Assembly: GCF_000720325.1 (NCBI RefSeq)
Contig: NZ_JOJM01000001.1
Coordinates: 1-64,000, forward strand
Direction of reading: 5' to 3'
Length of the DNA: 64,000 bases
Source: Streptomyces sp. NRRL B-1347
Lineage (GTDB): Bacteria > Actinomycetota > Actinomycetes > Streptomycetales > Streptomycetaceae
Of the stretch, positions 58,628-64,000 are shown in pieces. A program made the translations under genes and the position numbers. The notes below the pieces were generated by a model. That model did not search any database. It was not told the origin of the DNA and saw nothing but the letters and a program-made list of their open reading frames with translations. The stretch's first letter is position 1, and every line of letters starts with the position of its first letter.

Positions 58628-58738
58628 TTCTGAACTACGGAATTCTACTTCCACTTTGTGGAAACGTATAGACCCTTGACTCGGCCCGCGGCGAAGTGAA
58701 AACTCCTTCAACAGAACGTTGAATTCCGCTGGCCGGAA
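58628..58738. promoter_or_regulatory. allR-allB divergent operator region
   Basis: AllR-type 15-bp sites: TTCTGAACTACGGAA (58628) and TTCCACTTTGTGGAA (58649, a perfect palindrome) start 21 bp apart; a third, TTCCGCTGGCCGGAA, lies at 58724. A perfect 17-bp site, TTCAACAGAACGTTGAA, is at 58707-58723. A candidate allB promoter, TTGACT-N17-AAAACT (58676-58704), lies between. The gap 58468-58813 shows no gene. Confidence 0.75.
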
Positions 58739-58813
58739 GGCCGCCGGAACCCAGGCCCGCCGGTAGGGGCCCAGCAGGCCCCACGCGTGGGGCCCATACG
58801 GAGAGGGGTCGCG

Positions 58814-60151
58814 GTGTCCGACGTCGAACTGGTGCTGCGCTCGACGCGCGTCATCACCCCCGAGGGGGCGCGCGCCGCGTCCGTCGCCGTCAGCGGCGGC
58901 ACGATCGTGGCAGTACGTCCCCACGACGCGCCCGTGGAGCCCGGCGCCCGCCTGGAGGACGTCGGCGACCACGCGCTGCTGCCCGGGCTCGTCGACACGC
59001 ACGTGCACGTCAACGACCCCGGCCGCACCGAGTGGGAGGGCTTTTGGACGGCCACCCGCGCGGCCGCCGCCGGCGGCATCACGACGCTCGTCGACATGCC
59101 GCTCAACTCCCTGCCGCCGACGACGACCGTCGGTCACCTCCGTACGAAGCAGGACGTCGCCCGGCCCAAGGCGCACATCGACGTCGGCTTCTGGGGCGGC
59201 GCCCTGCCCGACAACGTGAAGGACCTCAGGCCCCTGCACGACGCGGGCGTCTACGGCTTCAAGTGCTTCCTCTCGCCCTCGGGCGTGGACGAGTTCCCGG
59301 AGCTCGACCACGATCAACTCGCCGCCTCCATGGGGGAGATCGCCGGGTTCGGCGGGCTGCTCATCGTGCACGCCGAGGACCCGCGCGAGCTGGCCGCCGC
59401 GCCCGCCCGCGGCGGACCCAGGTACGCGGACTACCTGGCGACCCGGCCGCGCGTCTCCGAGGACACCGCCATCGAGGGCCTCATCGCCCTGGCCCGGCGC
59501 ATCGGCGCCCGCGTGCACGTCCTGCACCTGTCCTCGTCCGACGCCCTGCCGCTGATCGCCGCGGCCAGGCGCGAGGGCGTCCGGCTGACCGTCGAGACCT
59601 GTCCGCACTACCTCACGCTCACCGCCGAGGAAGTCCCCGACGGGGCGAGCGAGTTCAAGTGCTGCCCGCCCATCCGCGAGGCGGCCAATCAGGACCTGCT
59701 CTGGCAGGCGCTCGCCGACGGCACCATCGACTGCGTCGTCACCGACCACTCCCCGTCCACCGCCGACCTCAAGACGGCGGACTTCGCCACCGCCTGGGGC
59801 GGCATCTCCGGCCTCCAGCTGAGCCTGCCCGCCGTGTGGACGGCCGCCCGCGCGCGCGGCCACGGCCTGGCGGACGTGGCGCGCTGGATGTCCACCCACC
59901 CGGCGCGCCTGGTCGGCCTCGACCGCAAGGGCGCCATCGAGGCGGGCCGCGACGCCGACTTCGCGGTCCTCGCGCCCGACGAGACCTTCACCGTGGACCC
60001 CGCCCGGCTGCAGCACCGCAACCGCGTCACCGCGTACGCGGGCAAGACCCTCAGCGGCGTCGTCAAGTCCACCTGGCTGCGGGGCCAACGCATTGTGTCC
60101 GAGGGTGAGTTCACCGCCCCCTCGGGCCGACTCCTGGAAAGGAAGAACTGA
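58814..60151 (+). CDS. allB: Allantoinase
   Basis: A 445-residue amidohydrolase that opens allantoin to allantoate. Metal ligands: [19 protein letters not shown], a carboxylated Lys in [26 protein letters not shown] and [13 protein letters not shown], and the Asp in [15 protein letters not shown]. The D-P-G-R-T-E-W-E-G box is typical of bacterial allantoinases as opposed to dihydroorotases. GTG 58814 is preceded by GAGAGGGG. First gene of the allB-alc operon, only 5 bp before allantoicase. It is divergent from allR, with four operator-like palindromes in the gap. Confidence 0.95.
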   Translation: MSDVELVLRSTRVITPEGARAASVAVSGGTIVAVRPHDAPVEPGARLEDVGDHALLPGLVDTHVHVNDPGRTEWEGFWTATRAAAAGGITTLVDMPLNSLPPTTTVGHLRTKQDVARPKAHIDVGFWGGALPDNVKDLRPLHDAGVYGFKCFLSPSGVDEFPELDHDQLAASMGEIAGFGGLLIVHAEDPRELAAAPARGGPRYADYLATRPRVSEDTAIEGLIALARRIGARVHVLHLSSSDALPLIAAARREGVRLTVETCPHYLTLTAEEVPDGASEFKCCPPIREAANQDLLWQALADGTIDCVVTDHSPSTADLKTADFATAWGGISGLQLSLPAVWTAARARGHGLADVARWMSTHPARLVGLDRKGAIEAGRDADFAVLAPDETFTVDPARLQHRNRVTAYAGKTLSGVVKSTWLRGQRIVSEGEFTAPSGRLLERKN

Positions 60152-60156
60152 TCACT

Positions 60157-61284
60157 GTGACGGCACGGCATCAATCCCTTGTGGCCACCTTCACCGGCGA
60201 CGCCAACCCCTACGGCGGCGGCGAGCCCTACGCCGACTACCGCACCGCCGACTTCCCCTTCACCCAGTACGCGAACCTCGCCGACCGGCAGCTCGGCGCC
60301 GGAGTCATCGCCGCCAACGACGAGTTCTTCGCGATGCGCGAGAACCTGCTCCTGCCGGGCGCGGCCGAGTTCGACCCCGAGCACTTCGGGCACAAGGGCA
60401 AGGTCATGGACGGCTGGGAGACCCGGCGCCGCCGCGGCGTGTCCGCCGAGCAGCCCTGGCCCACCGAGGACGACCACGACTGGGCCCTCGTCCGGCTCGG
60501 CGCGCCCGGCGTCGTCCACGGCGTCGTCGTCGACACCGCCCACTTCCGGGGCAACTACCCGCAGGCGGTGTCCATCGAGGGCACGGCCGTCGACGGGGCG
60601 CCGACACCCGAGGAGCTCCTCGCCGACGACGTCAAGTGGACCGTGCTCGTCCCGCGCACGCCCGTCGGGGGCCATGCCGCGAACGGCTTCGCCGTGGACC
60701 TGCCGCAGCGGTTCACCCACCTGCGGGTCAACCAGCACCCCGACGGGGGCATAGCCCGCCTCCGGGTCTACGGAGAGGTCGTCGCCGACCCCGACTGGCT
60801 CACCGCGCTCGGCACCTTCGACGTCGTCGCCCTGGAGAACGGCGGCCAGGTCGAGGACGCCTCCGACCGCTTCTACTCGCCCGCCACCCACACCATCCAG
60901 CCCGGGCGTTCGCGCAAGATGGACGACGGGTGGGAGACGCGGCGGCGGCGCGACCAGGGGCACGACTGGATCCGCTACCGGCTCGTGGCGCAGGCCTCCG
61001 TGCGGGCTCTGGAGATCGACACCGCGTATCTCAAGGGGAACTCGGCGGGGTGGGCCTCGGTGTCCGTGCGCGACGGTGACGAAGGGGCGTGGGTGGAGGT
61101 GCTGCCGCGCACCCGGCTGCAGCCCGACACGAACCACCGCTTCGTGCTGCCCGAGACCGCCGTCGGCACCCACGCGCGCGTGGACATCTTCCCCGACGGC
61201 GGCATCTCCCGCCTCCGCCTCTTCGGCCGCCTGACGGAAGCGGGCTCCACCGCCCTCCGCTCCCGCCACCGCGAACTGGGCTGA
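60157..61284 (+). CDS. alc: Allantoicase
   Basis: A 375-residue allantoicase that splits allantoate into ureidoglycolate and urea. The protein is built of two similar jelly-roll domains, shown by the repeated KVMDGWETRRRRG (about residue 88) and KMDDGWETRRRRDQGHDWIRYRL (about 255), with HFRGNYPQAVSIEG and TAYLKGNSAGWASVSV at matching positions. Strong Alc marker: GVVDTAHFRGN. GTG 60157 lies five bases after allB. Ureidoglycolate lyase, needed to release glyoxylate, is not in the window; dispersed repeat copy 5 follows. Confidence 0.94.
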   Translation: MTARHQSLVATFTGDANPYGGGEPYADYRTADFPFTQYANLADRQLGAGVIAANDEFFAMRENLLLPGAAEFDPEHFGHKGKVMDGWETRRRRGVSAEQPWPTEDDHDWALVRLGAPGVVHGVVVDTAHFRGNYPQAVSIEGTAVDGAPTPEELLADDVKWTVLVPRTPVGGHAANGFAVDLPQRFTHLRVNQHPDGGIARLRVYGEVVADPDWLTALGTFDVVALENGGQVEDASDRFYSPATHTIQPGRSRKMDDGWETRRRRDQGHDWIRYRLVAQASVRALEIDTAYLKGNSAGWASVSVRDGDEGAWVEVLPRTRLQPDTNHRFVLPETAVGTHARVDIFPDGGISRLRLFGRLTEAGSTALRSRHRELG

Positions 61285-61331
61285 TCCCACGCGCCGGAGG
61301 GGCTGGAATCCCTGCCGCGAGCGGCACCATC

Positions 61332-61371
61332 CAGCCCGTCCGGCGTTTGAGGACGAGGCGCGAAGCGCCGA
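61332..61371 (+). repeat. Dispersed Streptomyces intergenic repeat, copy 5
   Basis: The constant arm CCCGTCCGGCGTTTGAGGAC is followed by hairpin GGCGC-GAA-GCGCC and AAAACGGGGGC, which runs into the 3' end of the SDR gene. The second hairpin is missing here. It sits between two convergent genes. Confidence 0.85.
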
Positions 61372-61381
61372 AAAACGGGGG

Positions 61382-62131
61382 CTACGCCGCGTGGCCGCCG
61401 TCCACCGAGAGCTCCGTGCCCGTGACGTACGCCGCCTCGTCCCCGACGAGGTACGCCACCATCGACGCCACCTCCGCGGCGCTGCCGAAGCGCCCCACCG
61501 CGGTGTCGGCAGCCTGGGCCGCCGCGTACGGCCCGTCGGCCGGGTTCATGTCGGTGTCGATGGGGCCGGGGTGCACGAGGTTCGCCGTGATGCCCCGCTC
61601 GCCCAGCTCCCGCGCGAGCGCCTTGGTGAGGCCGATGAGCGCCGCCTTGCTGGTGGCGTACAGCGTCCCGCCGGGACCCGGCACCCGCTGCGCCATGCAG
61701 CTGCCGATGGACACGATGCGCCCGCCGCGCGGCAGCCGCGCGGCCGCCGCCTGGGAGGCCAGGAACGCCGCGCGGACGTTCACGGCGAGGACGCGGTCGA
61801 CGTCGGCGAGGCTGAGGGACTCCAGCGGGCCGATGACGCCTGCGCCCGCGTTGTTGACCAGGATGTCGAGGCCGCCCAGGTCGTCCGCGGCCCGCTCGAC
61901 GGCGCCCGCGGCGTCCCCGGCGTCGGCCCCGTCGGCCCGGATCGCGAAGCCGCGCCGCCCGGTCGCCTCGATCTTGGCGACGACCTCGCGGGCCGCGTCC
62001 TCGCCCTGTACGTAGGTGATCGCCACGTCGGCGCCCTCCTGGGCGAGCCGCAGCGCGATCGCCGCGCCGATGCCCCGGCTGCCGCCGGTGACCAGGGCCG
62101 TCTTGCCGGTGAGACCGGTGAGTGAAGACAT
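61382..62131 (-). CDS. Short-chain dehydrogenase/reductase
   Basis: A 249-residue classical SDR. Cofactor motif TALVTGGSRGIGAAIALRLAQEGADVAITY (TGxxxGIG); LVNNAGAGVIG (NNAG); catalytic Ser in RIVSIGSCMAQR and Tyr-Lys in GGTLYATSKAALIGLTKALARE; LSVDGGHAA at the C terminus. Typical 3-oxoacyl-ACP reductase-like sequence, cytoplasmic, NADPH-dependent. The substrate is unknown; the neighbours (ureide genes, RibD-like reductase) give no clear clue. ATG 62131. Confidence 0.92.
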   Translation of the reverse strand: MSSLTGLTGKTALVTGGSRGIGAAIALRLAQEGADVAITYVQGEDAAREVVAKIEATGRRGFAIRADGADAGDAAGAVERAADDLGGLDILVNNAGAGVIGPLESLSLADVDRVLAVNVRAAFLASQAAAARLPRGGRIVSIGSCMAQRVPGPGGTLYATSKAALIGLTKALARELGERGITANLVHPGPIDTDMNPADGPYAAAQAADTAVGRFGSAAEVASMVAYLVGDEAAYVTGTELSVDGGHAA

Positions 62132-62385
62132 GTCAGTACCGCGCTTTCGCATTCGTTCCGCGGCGGCCGCCGGTGGCGGCCCCGTGCTTGCGTGCTCCAT
62201 CAAAGTCGCGGCCGCACCCCGGGGCTGGCGGGAATCGGACGCCGAGGCGCGGGCGGCGGAACCCTGCCGGAGAGCGATGAGTTCCGGGCGGTGCGAGGGT
62301 CGGAACAGGTGACGGGGCGCGGACGCGCCCGGCAGCCGGAAGCCACGCGGCACGAGGCAGAGGCACGACACAGAAGGCGGTCGCC

Positions 62386-62994
62386 ATGAAGATCACGCTC
62401 ACGCAGTTCCAGACCCTCGACGGCGTCATCCAGGCCCCGGGCGGGCCCGACGAGGACACCAGCGACGGCTTCGAGCACGGCGGCTGGTCCGTGCCGTACG
62501 GCGACGAGGACTTCGGCCGCTTCGTGGACGAGGTGTTCGGCCGGGTGGACGCCTTCCTCCTGGGCAGGCGCACGTACGAGATCTTCGCGGGGTACTGGCC
62601 GAAGATGACCGACCCCGCCGACCCGATCGCCTCCCGGCTCAACGCGCTGCCCAAGTACGTGGCGAGCCGCACGCTGACCCGCGCCGACTGGACGGGCACG
62701 GAGATCATCGGCCGTGACGACCTGGTGAAGGACGTCACCGCGCTCAAGGAGCGGCCTGGCCGCGAGCTCCAGCTGCACGGCAGCGCGGGTCTCGCGCAGA
62801 GCCTGCTGGCCCACGAACTGATCGACACGCTGCACCTGCTGACGTTCCCGGTGGCCCTCGGCACCGGCAAGCGCCTGTTCGCCGACGGCGGTCTGCCGAC
62901 GGCGTTCCGGCACACCGGCTCCCGTACGACGTCCACGGGCGTCGTGATCAACTCGTACGACCGCGCAGGCCGTCCGGAGTACGGGAGCTACTAG
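62386..62994 (+). CDS. Dihydrofolate reductase-like (RibD C-terminal family) protein
   Basis: A 202-residue RibD_C/DHFR-like protein. MKITLTQFQTLDGVIQAPGGPDEDTSDGFEHGGWSVPY is the typical start, followed by LLGRRTYEIFAGYWP and, near the C terminus, LQLHGSAGLAQSLLAHELIDTLHLLTFPVALGTGKRLF. The family is NADPH-dependent; members act as deaminases' partners or as resistance/ reductase proteins of unclear role in Streptomyces. ATG 62386. It is divergent from the SDR gene, with 254 bp between them. Confidence 0.88.
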   Translation: MKITLTQFQTLDGVIQAPGGPDEDTSDGFEHGGWSVPYGDEDFGRFVDEVFGRVDAFLLGRRTYEIFAGYWPKMTDPADPIASRLNALPKYVASRTLTRADWTGTEIIGRDDLVKDVTALKERPGRELQLHGSAGLAQSLLAHELIDTLHLLTFPVALGTGKRLFADGGLPTAFRHTGSRTTSTGVVINSYDRAGRPEYGSY

Positions 62995-63117
62995 TTCGCC
63001 GTGCGGGCAAGGCCGCCCGGAACGGGCGGCCGGGCCCGGTTAACTCCAGGAAAATTCCTCGGACTTACACCCCATTGTCATTGACACATCAACCTCTACG
63101 CGCGTCACACTGGCCCC

Positions 63118-63552
63118 ATGCGAATCCCCCCACGGATCACCCGTCTCGTCAGTGTGTCCGCCCTCGCCGCCGCGTTCCTCGTCGGCGGCACCGTCACCGG
63201 CGTCGCGAACGCCGCCCCGCAGGCGGCGCCCGCCGTCGTCGGCCCCGCCGGGTACTCCGTCGCCGCGGTCGGCGACATCTGTTACTCGGACCTGCCCCCG
63301 CAGGCGCACGACACGCTCAAGCTGATAGCGAAGAACGGACCGTTCCCGTACCCGCAGGACGGCACCGTCTTCCAGAACAGGGAGGGCGTCCTGCCGAAGC
63401 AGAGCACCGGCTACTACCACGAGTACACCGTCAAGACCGCGGGCTCCTCGAACCGCGGCGCCCGGCGCATCGTCACCGGCGAGCGGAACCAGGAGGACTA
63501 CTACACCGCCGACCACTACCGGTCGTTCGACCTGGTCGACCGCAGCTGCTGA
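63118..63552 (+). CDS. Secreted guanyl-specific ribonuclease (RNase Sa family)
   Basis: A 144-residue extracellular RNase with a signal peptide (to about ANAAPQAAP) and a mature domain matching RNase Sa/Sa3: ICYSDLPPQAHDTLKLIAKNGPFPYPQDGTVFQNREGVLPKQ, then GYYHEYTVKT with the catalytic Glu, RGARRIVTGE with the Arg, and DYYTADHYRSFDLVDRSC with the catalytic His. Two Cys at the ends of the domain form the family disulfide. No barstar-like inhibitor gene adjoins it. TTGACA-N19-CACACT ends six bases before the ATG, suggesting a leaderless message. Confidence 0.93.
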   Translation: MRIPPRITRLVSVSALAAAFLVGGTVTGVANAAPQAAPAVVGPAGYSVAAVGDICYSDLPPQAHDTLKLIAKNGPFPYPQDGTVFQNREGVLPKQSTGYYHEYTVKTAGSSNRGARRIVTGERNQEDYYTADHYRSFDLVDRSC

Positions 63553-63582
63553 GCCGCGGCCGCTGATCCGCCCCCAGGGGGC

Positions 63583-63792
63583 TCACCGCGCCTTGCTGCC
63601 GCTCTCCGCCGCGGCGAACAGCGCGAACGCGAGCACGACGAGCGCGATGCTCAGATAGAGCTCGTAGCCGTCGGCGAAGCCCAGGTGCTGGACCACGCCC
63701 CAACCGCCCAGCCAGCCGGTGAACTCGTGCACGAGACCGGCGACCCCCTGGACCAGCAGGACCAAACCGATCCCCTCAAGAAGCTGTTTCAT
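63583..63792 (-). CDS. Small two-helix membrane protein
   Basis: A 69-residue protein, with segments LLEGIGLVLLVQGVAGLVHEF and LYLSIALVVLAFALFAAAESG, typical of a hairpin membrane protein. MKQLLEG is a plausible start, with GAGGA about nine bases upstream. Family not recognised; such proteins are common next to secreted enzymes in Streptomyces, and a short CCCCCAGGGGG inverted repeat separates it from the convergent ribonuclease gene. Confidence 0.65.
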   Translation of the reverse strand: MKQLLEGIGLVLLVQGVAGLVHEFTGWLGGWGVVQHLGFADGYELYLSIALVVLAFALFAAAESGSKAR

Positions 63793-63959
63793 GGCACAAG
63801 ATCCTCGTCCCGCGGACCCCCCACGCACATCGGCCGCGGGACGAGGCCCCCTCTGTCGTACGGCCGCATCGGCCCGCGCCCGGATGCGTCCAAAGTCGCG
63901 TACGCCGTGACTTTCGTCGACGATCACCGCTGGTGGGAGGGTCCCGCCCGCTCAGTGCG

Positions 63960-63965
63960 TAGATT
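63960..63965 (+). promoter_or_regulatory. -10 box before a gene at the window end
   Basis: TAGATT lies eight bases before GTG 63974, a leaderless arrangement as seen for other genes here. Confidence 0.4.
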
Positions 63966-63973
63966 TGTCGCTT

Positions 63974-64000
63974 GTGAACGACAGTGCAACCACACGACCG
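63974..64000 (+). CDS. Start of a gene cut by the window end
   Basis: The reading frame VNDSATTRP begins at GTG 63974, preceded by a -10-like TAGATT. Only nine codons are visible, so the product cannot be named. Confidence 0.4.

Noticed and set aside
63974..64000. Naming the last gene from its nine visible codons
   Set aside because: Too short to assign; only its presence is suggested by the -10 box and start.

Overview
The window is high-GC actinobacterial chromosome, almost certainly Streptomyces. Coding sequence is strongly GC-biased at third codon positions, GTG and TTG starts are common, and the gene families are typical: an XRE/DUF397/HATPase trio, DUF4360, DUF5955, a GH46 chitosanase, an RNase Sa-type secreted ribonuclease and AlkZ-like proteins. 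No rRNA, tRNA or CRISPR array was recognised.

Layout. 0-3.7 kb looks like the worn-out end of an integrated element: an N-terminally truncated tyrosine integrase, a DnaQ-fold protein with degraded catalytic residues, and a gene broken by a frameshift and an in-frame TGA. 3.7-12.8 kb holds a CorA-family protein lacking its pore segment, an AlkZ-like DNA glycosylase, LysR and GAF-LuxR regulators, a small tautomerase and two overlapping acyl-CoA synthetase genes. 13-28 kb and 54.5-61.3 kb carry purine-ureide catabolism. 28-36 kb is rich in secreted hydrolases (chitosanase, GH89, GH29). 36-54 kb is a mixed housekeeping/accessory stretch: efflux pump with TetR and GNAT, secreted protease, regulators, aldo-keto reductase, thioesterase, phosphatase, flavin monooxygenase, aminotransferase, von Willebrand factor A proteins, and a HipA-like kinase with a SelT-like protein. 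The last 2.7 kb has an SDR, a RibD/DHFR-like reductase, a secreted RNase and a small membrane protein.

How the genes work together. 8-oxoguanine deaminase and two NCS2 permeases feed urate. Urate oxidase (uox), HIU hydrolase (uraH) and OHCU decarboxylase (uraD) make allantoin; allantoinase (allB) and allantoicase (alc) take it to ureidoglycolate, which yields glyoxylate. Glyoxylate carboligase (gcl), hydroxypyruvate isomerase (hyi) and tartronate semialdehyde reductase (glxR) lead to glycerate, and malate synthase (aceB) is the second outlet. A catalase beside them can remove the peroxide made by urate oxidase. An IclR-type regulator (AllR-like) is divergent from allB.

The most striking signal is regulatory. 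A 15-bp palindrome, TTCCRC-N3-GYGGAA, occurs at exact 21-bp spacing in front of gcl, hyi, aceB and allB. A second 17-bp palindrome, TTCAAC-N5-GTTGAA, lies in front of uraD, the catalase gene, aceB and allB, and overlaps the -35 box of the first three. Together they suggest that two regulators divide the urate/peroxide half and the glyoxylate half of the pathway. Other points of note are a solitary Shedu-type (SduA, DUF4263) defence nuclease beside gcl, a dispersed intergenic repeat with covarying hairpin stems, several apparently leaderless promoters, and three TetR-type operators around an efflux operon.
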